From Parelaphostrongylus tenuis (lineage: Eukaryota > Nematoda > Chromadorea > Rhabditida > Metastrongylidae), in assembly GCA_019055375.1 (NCBI GenBank), contig JAHQIW010007254.1, positions 62,001 through 126,000 on the forward strand: a DNA stretch of 64,000 bases. The letters are read 5' to 3'. Every line of letters begins with the position of its first letter. Position 1 is the first letter of the stretch. This document shows, one piece after another, positions 11,334 through 22,949 of the stretch. Under the pieces are notes generated by a model. The model had not been told where the DNA came from, did no database searches, and saw nothing but the letters and a program-made list of their open reading frames with translations. A program made the translations under genes and the position numbers.

Positions 11334-12384
11334 CAACGTGCATATCATACCATATCTGATTACTCGGTTAATACTTCGTCTACATCAAGAATCCAACAAA
11401 AAAGAATTTAATAGTCTAGTCATTTCATAAACCCCACCTTATTTATAGTTATATGGATGAGGTTACTGGCCTAGGGTGACACATTATGAAAAAATGAACC
11501 GTACACAGACTAGAAGATGAATCTGAGATAAAGTGCCAAACCATATGTTATGTTCAGACATTCTCCCCTCCTATCCATTTTTGGACATTTGCGGTTCATC
11601 CTAAAGGCCTTGAGAGTTTTTCGCGCTAATGTTCTTTATTCTTGCCCCCGATTCTTAGTACCACATCAAAGTCCGCATTATTGTGCTTTTCTGTGCGCCC
11701 CTAAAGGCTTACTTGTTTAGCTGTTGTCCTTACCGTCCAAGTGTTCTTTGATGCGAATCCCAAGTGGTCTCCCGTCTTGCCAATGTGTTCCTCACTACAT
11801 GTCGTGCAAGAGATCTGGCATATTGCACTCAAACTCATGCAATCTTTTTCTCTATTTCCTTAAGACTGACAACTGCGTAGTATGCGCTGATGGTAGAGAC
11901 GAAGATTGAGTGAGTTTGGGTACAATATTTGGCGAGATACGATATACGCGACATATATTGACAAGACGGAAAACCACTTTAAATCTAAATCAAAGACCAC
12001 TTGGAAGGGAAAGCCAACAGCCAAACAAGTAAGCCTATAAGGGTCACAGAGTAAAAAAACACAACGATGCTAACTTTGATGTGCTAGTAAGATTCCTGGG
12101 GCAAGAATCAAAAGCATCAGGGCAAAAAACCTTGAAAACCTATTGGATAAATCACAAAAGTCCAGAAATGAATAGGAGGGCACCTTATCTCAGATTTATC
12201 TTCTAGTCTGAGTACGGTTAATTTTTCAAAGTGTGTCACCTAAAAACCGATGACTCTTTCCATATAACTATCAATAAGGTGGGATTCTTTAGAAAGGGCT
12301 AGCCTGTTTAACTCTTTTCTACTGGATTCTTGATGCATGTGAAATATTAACCGACTAATCAGATATGGCAATGATATGCACGCC

Positions 12385-12425
12385 TAGACTCTGATGAAGG
12401 CGTTGCCGCCGACACGTTAGACATC
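12385..12425 (+). ncRNA. Degenerate hammerhead-like motif in the right PLE arm
   Basis: CTGATGA at 12391-12397 is followed by a perfect GGCG-TTGC-CGCC stem-loop (12399-12410) and GACACG where GAAAC is needed. The A-to-C change in the GAAA box should abolish activity. Confidence 0.5.
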
Positions 12426-12559
12426 AGATTTTGAAAAAAAATAACCAACCTCGTGCAAGTTTTGACTGAAGAAAAGTACAGTTCTTAGAAGCTTTACATA
12501 TCTTTAGTCTTGTGAATGTTTAGAGATAGTTGGGCATTTGAGCTAATCAGGTAGCGACG

Positions 12560-13195
12560 AAGAACATGAAATAGGCTAAAGATGTGTGTGTTACCGTTGA
12601 ACTTCTATACGATGCCTGTGACGAATGCTGAATAAGAGCGCTGAAACAAAATGTGAGGGAAAGATTATGAATACGACAAATTTTCGTATTTTGTTAAATC
12701 TGCAGCAGGGTGACATTGAAAGCGATGAGGCAAATGCGATGGCGTTTTAAACCACTGGAATTCACAGGCAAAAAGCTGAGTAACTTTACTGTAGAGTGAC
12801 GACGTCGGTCTATAGCAAAACTGTGAAAAAATCATCATGAAGTGAAAACGTCATAGCACCTACTTAGGCATGACAATATAGCATATAGCATGTACGAATG
12901 GTCTAAATTTACGTCAGCACTTTTTCGAAGAAACTCCCAGTCATCTGTATTATTACTATGTTATATATTAACAGTTGTTTAGTATAAAAATGTTGAACGC
13001 ATCCGAAAAATCCTAAAAAAAGAAACTATCTTAACGCAAAGGTGCACTTTGTTGAAATGCAATGCTTACATCCATCGTCATCGTGATCGATTACTCATCA
13101 GATTTCCGAGCTGTTTTAATTCCTTTTCTATGAATATAACTAGTACCCATTCATAATTACACAAAAAATAGTACTTTGACAGTTTCTCCAAAATA
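12560..13195. other. No feature seen
   Basis: Probably intron downstream of the exon at 13201-13379. No repeat recognised. Confidence 0.45.
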
Positions 13196-13200
13196 CTTAC

Positions 13201-13379
13201 TTGAAACCTGGTGTTCGACTAAGGCGACATGGTGATGAAGTGGGATTGTGTGTATCGGCTTCGGAATCCGACATCGTGCTCGCAAAATCTGTTGACGATG
13301 TCAACCGTTCAATTTGTGCGGACGCATAATAAGGCACCAATCCAGATTTTGGCGTTATCTTCGAATTTGACGCATGAGC
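13201..13379 (-). CDS. Candidate exon with perfect splice sites, probably upstream in a minus-strand gene
   Basis: The exon lies between a CATTTCAG acceptor (AG at 13381-13380) and a perfect GTAAGT donor (13200-13195). Only one of three frames is open. It gives about 59 codons of serine- and threonine-rich, probably disordered sequence (ITPKSGLVPYYASAQ, STMSDSEADTHNPTSS). It ends in phase 2. It could be the disordered N-terminal part of the DENN gene 8 kb downstream or belong to a separate gene. No domain can be named. Confidence 0.55.
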
Positions 13380-13614
13380 CTGAAATGAGTGAAGTAGTTC
13401 AATAAATTACATTAAAAACAGTAACAAAATATTAACACTGATAGTCGAATTCAAGGAAAGAGTATGCAATCAACATTCTTTCACATGACCAAACTTTACA
13501 AACTCTGCAGCTTCCAGAAGTTCGTCCTTCCCATTATTGATCTTATTTCTGCCGTGGTCAAAGATCTTCAGATTTGTGTCTAAGTTAAACTACTTTTTTA
13601 ACACAACATTGTTC

Positions 13615-13862
13615 CGTCTCTACAGTGTTTCTTTTTTCACTGAGCGGATCTCAGCATTTTCAGCATTCAATTCGTTTTTTTTCCCTCTTCTTGATCTTCG
13701 TAGAACACTGGTTGAGCAAGTCTCCTTGCAATCTCGAGGACAGCCTTGCTGTGGCGTTCCATGGTTCGTTCGTTGTTGACGCCGGAGTGTGTTCGGGGTA
13801 GGGTTTGGCTCCGCGCACGCCGCAACAAGCACCACAACCACTCTGTCACTGCGCCGTCAGGT
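13615..13862 (-). mobile_element. SINE family B copy
   Basis: Read on the minus strand: a box A-like CGCAGTGACAGAGTGGTTG head, then CACTCCGGCGTCAACAACGAAC, the short stretch AAGACTTGC-like/CTCAACCAG, GTTCTACGAAGATCAAGAAG and the tail up to the CTCAGTG stretch. It matches the copies at 2.3, 18.4, 29.3 and 60.6 kb. The overlapping ORFs on both strands are shadows of it. Confidence 0.75.
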
Positions 13863-13869
13863 TAGGCTA

Positions 13870-15330
13870 CTATCTTTTCTATATAGGACTTTTGAACCAA
13901 CTTGTTCAGAGCTTCATGAGCCCCTTATAGGTCCTTATTTCACCTTGTCAACCGACGAATAGAACAACGATCTTGAAAAATTGTTTTGCAGCCCTAAAAT
14001 TAATTAGCGACTACTAAAGTCAGTAGATTACTAATACTAAATCAACATTTGAAAGGAATATCGCAGGGGTTAGGGACGCAATGCACCAGGAAGTGAGGTA
14101 ATGAGGAAGGCGCTGGTATGATCACCTCCTCCCCCCCCCCCCCCTTATATTCTCATAATCAATCAACTGCTATCGTCTTCAGCTCGGCTACCTCCAAGAT
14201 TTCAAAGAGAATCTTCTCAACCAGAATTTTCCGTTATTGATAAAGTAGATAAGATTCTCAAACAGAGCCGAGGCAGCAAGAGAGGTGTTCGAAGACCTCT
14301 GCAGAGGATGAATGCGAGCAAACGAGTCAAGTGCAAGAATTGCTAGAATCTTCACAGTGATTTGTGATACGAGTCATGTAAAAAATCAAATCACCAAATC
14401 AAAATTGATTTCATCTTCATGATTAGTTACGCTGTTATTGGTTGGTCGCAAAATGGTTAACATTGACGGCATCTCTGATCATTAACCATTCTGTGCCCAG
14501 CCAATGCAGAATAGATGTATATAAAGTATCAAGAACGCAGTATAAAGTCAGATGTGTTGTGCAGACTAAGAATTTTCCTTAGTGCCTGTTGTTTGGCATT
14601 TCATTCGTCATCTAGTGTGAAGAACGTCCTATGATACGTTATTCCCGTAGCGGTAGAGAAGCAATGAATATATCAATCAGAGACATCCAAATTTAGTAGG
14701 ATCGAAGACATCGCGCAACATTTTGAAGGAACGGAATCCAAAACCTCTAGTCAAACACGTTTATAAGCAACAAGTTGAACTAGAAGCTTCACCTTTGCAA
14801 AGCGAGTAGATAATGCACATTTATGGAAAGTGTCTATAAAGATTCCTAACCGAAAAAGACGATCTATCAATGCAAATCAGTCATACATTCAAAGCTTCCT
14901 GTAATAGAAACTTTCCTAAATATATTGTGCAGATATATGCACACGAATAAAAAGCTATTAGCTTTTCTATTAGAATGAATCTTCTGAAAATCTTCGTGCA
15001 AAGATTTGTCGTGTATAAAAAGAATACAACTCAGGATTCAAGTACGTCAAATGAGTAAAACTAAGGTCACAATGAACGTAGTGTCAATTCACCGTCAGCT
15101 ACATGGAGTTACTAACATGATGGATGCACTAGGAACAAAGGTATTACTGAAGTGCAAGGCTAGCCCCAAAACTATGTTTAGCTAACGAGAATGAACAAGC
15201 CCATGAAATGAGAAAAGATGAAAGTTCATTATTTGGATGAAAGCTGCGCTCTTTGTAATCGATATAATATAGCGATAATTCAAATGGTACAATATGCAAT
15301 TCTATAGACCATAAAAGTCATTTTGATGTT
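13870..15330. other. No gene seen
   Basis: Apart from the C14 tract, nothing recognisable. It would be the first intron if the exon at 15354-15395 is real. Confidence 0.45.
14131..14144 (+). repeat. C14 homopolymer
   Basis: Fourteen consecutive C after CCTCCT. Such tracts are prone to length errors in sequencing and slippage in vivo. Confidence 0.95.
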
Positions 15331-15337
15331 CACCGCG

Positions 15338-15464
15338 TGACGTCAAATCTCACCCAACTATTGTGATGGCAGCGTCGCGTCTCGTGGGAAAACATGCAGA
15401 CAACCACACACGTATGCACAGACGTGCAGAGCCGCTCGTCTAATTGCCGCGAAAGCGACGTCAC
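15338..15464. promoter_or_regulatory. GC-richer block with CRE-like palindromes
   Basis: TGACGTCA (a full CRE/bZIP palindrome) lies at 15338-15345. A second match with one difference (GTGACGTCGC on the minus strand) lies at 15464-15455, upstream of the ATG at 15395. The block is unusually rich in CG dinucleotides for this window. This is compatible with a promoter driving transcription leftward, but that is inference. Confidence 0.3.
15354..15395 (-). CDS. Candidate first coding exon (14 codons)
   Basis: An ATG at 15395 opens 14 codons (MFSHETRRCHHNSW) ending at donor GG|GTGAGA in phase 0. That matches the phase-0 start of the exon at 13379. The surrounding 15330-15500 is clearly more GC-rich than its neighbours and holds a palindromic TGACGTCA and a near match, which suggests a promoter or first exon. 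No transcript evidence is available. Confidence 0.32.
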
Positions 15465-15734
15465 GATACTGACTACCTATCAACGGCACTCCTCAAAGGG
15501 GTAAAGCAATCACCTCCTTGAATTATGAATTATCCGAAGTATGAAAAATAAGCGAACATAGTAACTAATGCCCTCGCTATTTTCCTTTTTTCGCCAGAAA
15601 AAAAGCCAACATAGTTTAATTTGATAGGGAACACGAAAGGGAAGAAAACATACTGGAATGCTATAAGAATAGAAGCAAAATGCAGCTCAAATCAAAAATG
15701 AAGCACTGGAATATCGGAAATCGCTCTAAATTGT

Positions 15735-15890
15735 TCAAATTCAATCCGTTCGGGACGTCGTGTACCTTATTAGTACACGATTATTTCAAATCCTTTTTCG
15801 CTGTACAGAGCTTCTCTTTCAAATTTTTAGTAATTATTCGAAAGCTTGAGTCTTGAAATGTTCGTTAGTTCGACACCGCGCCATACAAAT
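15735..15890 (+). repeat. Dispersed repeat family E, fragment with terminal hairpin
   Basis: It begins TTCGGGACGTCGTGTAC, with an inverted repeat CGTGTAC/GTACACG around CTTATTA (15755-15775). The body has TAATTATTCGAAAGCTTGAG and ends near CGACACCGCGCC. The same hairpin position occurs at 44.13 kb (GTGTACC-AGCTGA-GGTACAC). Confidence 0.55.
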
Positions 15891-16477
15891 CAATGCTTGT
15901 CACTCATCCGAGGTCGGCCCAACCGGTACATTTGTGCGAAGAAAAGCTCGTTTCGACAAACAAAGCTAATGGTTAATGTTATTTGTGGTGAAGACAAAGG
16001 GACGCTTTAGAAGAATAATTCTGGGATTTAAAAAGTATCATTTAGACTAGCATTCAGCAATATTCATCAAGAGGGGAAAGCGCTAAATTAGTACTCGAGC
16101 CATATCGTAAAGCCTTAGATCTTCATGAATGACAGGAGGAGGTAATGAATCGTATTAAGGTAGTGCTAGTATCCACAAAATATATGACGGCGAGTATAAT
16201 TTTGGGTTAGAAGTAGAAAACAGTGATTTTGTTAATGGTCTTAAAAAATTATGTACCAAAAGCCACGACTGCTCTTATAAAATACCAAATTATCCGGATT
16301 TTAAGAAAGAACAAACTTCAGAAGTGATGGGCACATCATAAGTATTCGTAGTATTCGTAAACGTTGATGTTGATGCCAATCGTTCATCTTCGGATTGATC
16401 GGTACTTCTTCTATGACCCTAGAATAAAATAGTACTAAACGCGTACAAATCACGTCATCTTTCAATGATATCGCTTA

Positions 16478-16790
16478 ATAAAGGATAAGGACAAAGCTCT
16501 CGGCGTTGATCAATCCCCGAGGGATGCACCATGCATTCGTCTTCAATTTCAAACTTGACTGACTGTTTGAGGTGACTGAATGCATATCTGGCTTTTACAA
16601 TGACACACGGTGGCCTACCGCTGTATCGAGTTAGTAGTGCTTATCGCCCAAACAAGTCTGGTATCAATTTACTGACATCGTAAGGATGGATGATTTGGTA
16701 AGCCATAGGCACGAGATTGAACCATCGACCTTGTGCGCGACGCAAAGCACCTCTAACCACTGTGCCACATTCGCTCATTGTATAGTGCGA
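16478..16790 (-). mobile_element. SINE family A copy
   Basis: Full-length copy read leftward. The tRNA-like head at 16790-16710 has box A GTGGCACAGTGGTTAGAGG and box B GGTTCAATCTC. The body has the family landmarks, and the tail AAAGCTCTCGG-type stretch ends in TTTGTCCTTATCCTTT read on the minus strand. Confidence 0.85.
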
Positions 16791-17214
16791 AAAGATATTC
16801 CGAAACTCCATGCAACTCGGTGCGCAATTCAAGGCAAAGTTCACTTTAGTTTATATAAGCCAAAGCCGATGATTGTCATGAAAATGTTCTTCTTTCATAT
16901 CAGTCTCAAAGAGTGGCTGTTTGGTACGATATCTCTCATTATTATAAAGCAAACAGCTAGTGATATGGACTAACTTGCACCTCACCCGCCTTTCATAATC
17001 CATTAGTTCTTATAATACGTAGGACTATTGTATGAGATTACTCAAAGGATCACGGTGTAACACTCACAGCAGCCGCCATGATCAAATTGACCACCATCAT
17101 GGGCGACTGTCGCGCAGCAGAGAGACGAATGGATTATGTGCTGGGGTCCGCAAATTAATGAAGACGGACTGTTCAAGTATCAAGCACATAAAAGGTATAC
17201 TATTGCTCAAGAGA

Positions 17215-17475
17215 GCATTGTGACGCAGTGATCAGAGGTGCTCTGCGTCGCACACAAGGTGGATGGTTCGACGATCTCCCGTTTATGGCTCACAAAACCT
17301 TCAATCCATCTGAGACCGGCAAATTGGTACCAGACTTGTCTGGGTGCATCGTTAGGCCACCACGACTCGTTGTAAAGGATAGATATAAATTCAATCACTT
17401 CAAACGAAGCTAAAAATTGGAGACGAATGCATGGCATCCCTCAGGGATTGATGAATACCAAGAACTTTATCGCTC
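17215..17475 (+). mobile_element. SINE family A copy
   Basis: Head TGTGACGCAGTGATCAGAGG (box A) and GATGGTTCGACGATC (box B), then CCATCTGAGACCGGCAAATT and GTACCAGACTTGTCTGGG, ending GGGATTGATGAATACCAAGA. It forms an inverted pair with the copy at 16478-16790, about 430 bases apart. Confidence 0.82.
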
Positions 17476-18392
17476 GTCTTTTATTTTTCGATGCATCATT
17501 CAATCGTATTCCCATTTAGAGTGTGACATCAGTCACAATCTATTACGAAATGAAAATCGCTCTAAGTCTCGAAGATTAGCATCCAAATGCATATCTGGAG
17601 ATGCATTTTTCGACTTGTTCTTTCACAGTGCTACATAACCGGGTCCTTTCCTTTATGTACCAATCATTTTTGTCAGTGTTCTATAGCGACAAACCTATTT
17701 AGAACGAGAAGTTTCTGAATAGTCATACGGAGATTATAACAATCATTTTGTTGAATAGTGAAATCGAGATTTGACAGGTACAAAGTGGTTAGAAAACAAA
17801 ACTTGTATTCTGCGGAGGTCGCAGTCATAGGTGTATGAAGATCATCTCCATGATATCACATTGAACCCTATGCCACCTTCTTTGAGCTGCGTCGCCTTTT
17901 CCGTTGTCGTGAGTTATAATGGTCAACTTTTTTTTTTTATTATATGACATTTATTTATCGAGCTCCTAGGATATACTATTACGAGTAGGAAAAACGACCG
18001 CCTCCGATCCATTTTTTCGTCCAAATTGTCAAGTGGCAAAATAAACCGAATAATTGCTATGTGCCTTGCCTGTGACACAGAAAAAAGTGCAAAACATGAT
18101 TAAAAACATGATTAAATTCTAAAGAATGAAGTTCGAGAGTCTGTGTAACAGAAGAAAGTAAAAATGTTTGAACACTATCAGTTTACCAGAACTGTTCTCT
18201 ACTTTTAAGACTTTATGGCTCATTTCGGTAATAATCAGTCACTTGATTTCAAGGCTTCACTGATGTAAGCTATGATTGTGGAGCAATGTGAAAACTTGGC
18301 ACAACAGTCAATAACCTCAGTGACAGCAGACTGACTGACAGTCTATGATTGGTACCGGGTTCACATGCTTTTTTAACCACTTTATTGATCCG

Positions 18393-18612
18393 CCTTCATA
18401 GCCCTTTTTTTCCTTCACTGTGAGGATCCCAGTACTTCAAGCATTCAATTCGTTTATTTGTCTTCTTCTTGAACGTCGTAAAATACTGGGTGAGCAAGTC
18501 TAATTGATACCTCGAGGATAGCCTGGCTGTGAAGTTCCATAAGGCATTGTTGTTGACTGCCGGAGAGAGTTGGGCCACAATCACTCGACCACAACGCCCC
18601 CGACATCACATA
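18393..18612 (-). mobile_element. SINE family B copy
   Basis: The minus strand reads from the family stretch TGGGGGCGTTGTGGTCGAG at 18605 to the 3' part CAGTGAAGGAAAA near 18400. The head is shorter than in the 2.3 and 29.3 kb copies. Confidence 0.7.
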
Positions 18613-18619
18613 CAAAAAT

Positions 18620-20700
18620 GAAAGATCGCTTTCCAACAACGACCCGAGATCTAACAAAGCTCATTTTGTAGGTAGGTTTCAAAACGTTTGCTTAAAAAAA
18701 TACTCATAAAATAGTTTTAACAGTAATACAAGGCTGGAAACAGCGGAAAACTTCGTAATGGCACAAAAATTTGCAGCGCATGCGGGTCAACAAGTAATGG
18801 TAAAATTCATTTTCTTTGCAGTACTTCAGTTGACTGCATATAAAAATTAAGTAAACAGTTCACAATGCTCCTTCATGCTAGAAATATCAAACTTTTCAAT
18901 GGTAACAATCCTTTAAACGGCTTTGAAATTGTGTTTAGCGAGTAAACTCAAAACAGATGCAACTATGCACTTTGAAATGCAACTGCTTTATAAGCATAAG
19001 ATTTGCCTTAACTGCGCCGGACTTACTTGTGCTTTTTCTGTTTACGCAAAGATATCCATAAATGGTTGTTAGACGTCTGTCAGCTTAACTTTATTTTGTA
19101 ACCTTGCTGGACTAAAACCATGCAATCAGTTCGTTAGGAAGACGTAAGAATGTGTTCGGATTCGTTTGCGACAGATATGGTGCACGCTCTATCCGGGAGA
19201 GCACACAAAAGTTATCATAAGTGTACAAGTTCCTGTGGAACAGTGCAGTATAAAGCTTCCCGGTAGTTTTCAACAAAAATAGTGGAAATAGAGATTTCCA
19301 TACTAAGATTATGGTGATCATTCCGCTTATCGAGAGAGCGAAGCTCACTGGGCCTAACGATGACAAACGGAAAGTTTATTGATATTCGAGCGTACTACGC
19401 TATGATTTCTGAGATTATAGTATATATGTATATATGTATATATATGCATGTATATGTATAGGCGATATTCAGAGGCCCACATACATATATTATATACATT
19501 TACATATAAATATATATTTGTATATATAGGCGATATCCAAAGGCCAACAAATATTCCCAGGTCTTTCTACCAACAAAATCCGTAAACATGAAAGTGTCAA
19601 AATTGGCGAGTTGCTGGTTCCTCTTGTGACATATGCGAATTCCCTCTAAAGATTGTGCAGTAGACTTAATATTGTGACATTCTACACACGCAGTTACTCC
19701 AATATTGTATCGAAGATCCCTGCTAACGATTTGTGTACTATGAAACTAGAGAAGCCTTAGAGGGAGGGAGATTTCCAAAGTCTCTGACGAGTCACCTACA
19801 AAACACAGAGTAGATGTGTGATTATTTCCAATGAACTCAACTGCTGCGATTTTGTAAACTCATTAAGCTAAAATCTATATATCAGACTCATATGGCAAGC
19901 AAGTGAACAAGCACGTCCTGACCAATTTTTTCCGCTTACGTCTGCTTATTTTCTCTCCGTATCGTGACTTTTACAAAAATCGATTTTGATTATTTTGATA
20001 TTTGTAGCTTTGTACTACAGTGATAAAAGCAGCGATCTTTCTGACTCATCATCATGAAAATCGTAAACAAAAATAGATAAACATTGAGCAGTCACTTTAA
20101 AAGATCATTTGGTAATTGTATTAACATTTTTAAGGCCACTTATCAATAATCAACTTTCCTTTGTGAGCATCACCTCCATTATTTCTTGATCAAAAGGTAA
20201 TTAACAATGCAGCAGAAAATTTTCAGAGAAATGGTTGGCCGGTTTTCGCATAATGTCGAAATGATTGAAAAGCTTCTTCCTAATATGCACTAGCAAGTTT
20301 TTACCACCACCATTTTCACAACTATTACTCAAATTGAGCAGTCAGCTTTCTAGAAAATGTGATAATGTCCGTCAATGAAGTGGACTGAATTTGAATCGAA
20401 AACGCTGCAAAGATTTCTGTACTACAAGTTCATGTCAACTGATATCATTATGACTAAACTGTTGTCGTCTACGCTACTTTTTTCCTATGTTGACCGACGT
20501 CCTTGAGAAAAGAAGTGAAGAACAATGAAGGTCGAGTGAAAGCAAAGAAGCTGTGAAAAATTGAAAAACGGCCGATGTGATACTTTTTAAGCTAAAACTT
20601 AACCTCTATCACATCTGGTAAAATTTATCACTACAAAATTTGATTTGTAGTCTCTTTAAGCCACAGATTAATAAGAATCTTGTGTAGTGTCGCAAGACTT
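18620..20700. other. No gene seen besides the TA-rich repeat
   Basis: A minus ORF at 19112-19366 reads as hydrophobic text but has no splice sites or family match. The rest is AT-rich. Confidence 0.45.
19418..19546. repeat. TA-rich microsatellite with a duplicated GGCGATATYCARAGGCC motif
   Basis: ATATGTATAC-type dinucleotide tracts surround two copies of an 18-bp GC-containing motif at 19461-19479 and 19529-19546. The motif copies differ at two positions. Confidence 0.8.
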
Positions 20701-20716
20701 CTTTTCCTTTCAGCTA

Positions 20717-21303
20717 TTAGGTTGTACCATAAGTTCTGGCACTAGAGCAATAAAGATCAAATTTGTCAACCAAAAGTATTCAAAATAGCATGATTTCGGC
20801 ATGGTGCAATAGCACATTGTCTTGTGAACATTTCTGCACACAATCTCTGCCTTTACTTGCTTTGAATTGGAGGTGTCATGGGAGGAAATTCGCTTGCTAC
20901 CCATGGACGAATGGCGCGCAGGGGAAAATGCTAGTAAAGCTACCGCAAGATAAATGGAGTTGGCACAATGGTATGGGTGCAGAAAAAACGGCTAGGAAGT
21001 CGTTTGCGAAGTTCAAAGTTTGGGAGAACACTCTGAGAGATTAGTCGCGCTCGGGCCGTCCACAGGAAGTTCCATCAATCCTGCGCGTTGCTTCACTAGC
21101 ATTCTGCCCTACGCACCGTTGTATGAGTAAGAAGCGAGTTTGTCTACACGACAGCCCCATCTTAAAGCAAGAATAGGTAGGTTGTACACAAACGATCGTA
21201 AAAAGTGCACAATTGAGCAATGTCAAAATCATACAATTTTAATTACTTCTGATTAATGACATTAGTGTATATTCCTTTATGGCAAAACTTATGAATGACC
21301 TAA
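20717..21303 (+). mobile_element. Internally deleted mariner element with both terminal inverted repeats
   Basis: The left end is TTAGGTTGTACCATAAGTT (20717). The right end, read on the minus strand from 21303, is TTAGGTCATTCATAAGTTTT, the inverted partner. Both are of the mariner type. Inside, the plus strand shows a frameshifted transposase fragment: ARKSFAKFKVWENTLRD, a stop, then SRSGRPQEV, the family's 'FxRFxSGDxxLEDxxRSGRP' block at the HTH end. The catalytic D,D domain is missing. The left flank ends in TA, the usual mariner target; the right flank does not (CG), so the duplication has decayed or the end is off by a few bases. Confidence 0.72.
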
Positions 21304-21948
21304 CGATTTAGTTCAATGGTGAGAAGGAAAACCGTGAAGAATAGTGAAAAGCACTAAACATAAGCGGCGTCAGCAGAAAAACACGAGTAGACACTACTGT
21401 ATCTTTGAATAAAAAGGTAAGAATGTGAACTGAGGCTATCTTTATAGAAATATAACTTGAAACAGAAGGGTGTGTGCTGCACAGTTGCTAGAAATGCTCT
21501 ACAGTGCACACGCAGTCGTGCTTCAATGACATACCTCTGGTGAGCAAATAATTATTTTTCGGAATCAGTATACTGATACTCAATTTCAACAGGAATTTAG
21601 AAATTCTCATGACCTCTACGATGGCATAATGGAGTCAGATGCACAGGTTAGACCTGAAGGGTTGATAACGCCGATGGCTTTTTTCAAAAAAGTGCAGAAA
21701 TCTCGAACAAAACGAAAAGATGCCTAGCAGTTGATTATTGTTGTTGGCGACGTGCTATCGATGAATGTGTAAAATTTTTATGAAACAAACACCTTTGCCA
21801 TTCTCTCTCCAAAAGTCCAGTAAGACTACGAAAAACCGATAAAAATCAGTCTGAACCGCAACATCACGTGATATTTCAGCTTGTCTAAAGTGATATACCT
21901 GCGACAACCGCTGCTATTTTGATTAATATGGGTGAGCCGTAAAGCACC

Positions 21949-21993
21949 TGGCTCTGATGAGGCGGGTAAGACAGCCGAAACCTACATAAGCCA
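21949..21993 (+). ncRNA. Hammerhead-like ribozyme motif (degenerate stem III)
   Basis: Stem I strands TGGCT (21949-21953) and AGCCA (21989-21993) pair exactly. The core has CTGATGA (21954-21960), stem II GGC/GCC around a 10-base loop, and GAAA (21977-21980). The short CCTACATA between GAAA and stem I does not form the usual A-U/C-G stem III. A GCCT-CAGAA-AGGC hairpin and an A-run follow within 45 bases. Probably a decayed PLE-type element end. Confidence 0.5.
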
Positions 21994-22349
21994 ATAGCGT
22001 ACAAGCCTCAGAAAGGCTTAATACATTCCATCAAAAAAAAAAACTATGGATCGTCACGCTTCCAAAGTGAAGGTATTGGACGCATAAATCCCAAACATGT
22101 GGAGATTTCGGTGATCCCAGCAAAAAAATCAGTTATTCATTCACTTCACTATATTCAATGTTTGTAGATTATTGATAGTACTGAGTCAAGACCATGAAAA
22201 TGAACTAAATCTGATTGGAAACTACATTATTTCTTTGCTATTAACACTATACCTGCCATTAAAAATGTATTATAACGTGTCGAAATGACGACTATATCCA
22301 AAGTTCTCGTTGAAATCAAACAAAGTAGAAGCAAAGCACAAGTAATGAT

Positions 22350-22520
22350 GAAGCGTTGCGTTCGGTGTTGATCAGTCACCAGCGGTGCATCACATATTCG
22401 TCTTCATCATGTACCGTAGATGGAACTGAGTGAATATTTCGCCTATACTGATGGTGGCCTGCCGATGTGTATGCAACTAATTTTATAATTCTAGACAAGT
22501 CTGATACAATTTTGAATTCA
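22350..22520 (-). mobile_element. SINE family A fragment, head missing
   Basis: The tail and body landmarks are present on the minus strand (GGTGTTGATCAGTCACC, TCGTCTTCATC, GGTGGCCTGCCG, AGACAAGTCTGATACAATTT on plus). The tRNA-like head is absent. Confidence 0.55.
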
Positions 22521-22912
22521 CTTTTTTCTGATTCAATGTGCCCGGGTTGCGGTATTGTTTAACGACCTTGTTTTTATCGTAAGACGTCTTCCTCTACGTA
22601 CCGCGCAACACACGTGCCTAAAACATGAGCTAAAGTAAGTAAACCGTATGAACCACTAAGTGCTAAATAGATAACGACCACCGATGCTCACTGTTGGAAT
22701 TATGGTATAGATATTCATGACCTGTTTACAGGACATGGACGTTAAAATTCTTCTATCTCGTTCTACCAACGATAGACGTTGACATTCAGGTTTTCATGTG
22801 CACTGCTTGATGTATCGAAGATAATCATAGTTATTGTCAACAACTCATCGAGTGTAAAACACAGTGGAGGTGAGTCGAATCAGAGATCGATTTCTCAGTG
22901 TAATAAAGTGAC

Positions 22913-22920
22913 TATAAAAG
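22913..22920 (+). promoter_or_regulatory. TATA box of the secreted peptide gene
   Basis: TATAAAAG lies 30 bases before the ATG at 22950. The spacing implies a very short 5' leader. Confidence 0.55.
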
Positions 22921-22949
22921 GCTCACACCATCACCCTAATGAAATAAAC

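Larger units (their letters stand above)
11120..12560. mobile_element. Inverted pair of 5'-truncated Penelope-like element (PLE) 3' ends
   Basis: Two diverged copies point outward from about 11900. The left copy (minus) encodes SCTTCSEEHIGKTGDHL (11810-11755), then shifts frame into IRIKEHLDGKDN. The right copy (plus) encodes TYIDKTENHFKSKSK at 11950-12000. This is the GIY-YIG endonuclease block of PLEs, including its upstream Cys pair and the downstream R-x-x-EHL segment. Further 3' the right copy has HNDANFDVLVRFLGQESKAS, the conserved PLE C-terminus. Non-coding arms 11380-11580 and 12170-12340 are inverted copies. Each arm ends in a hammerhead-like motif. Both copies are full of stops. Confidence 0.72.
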
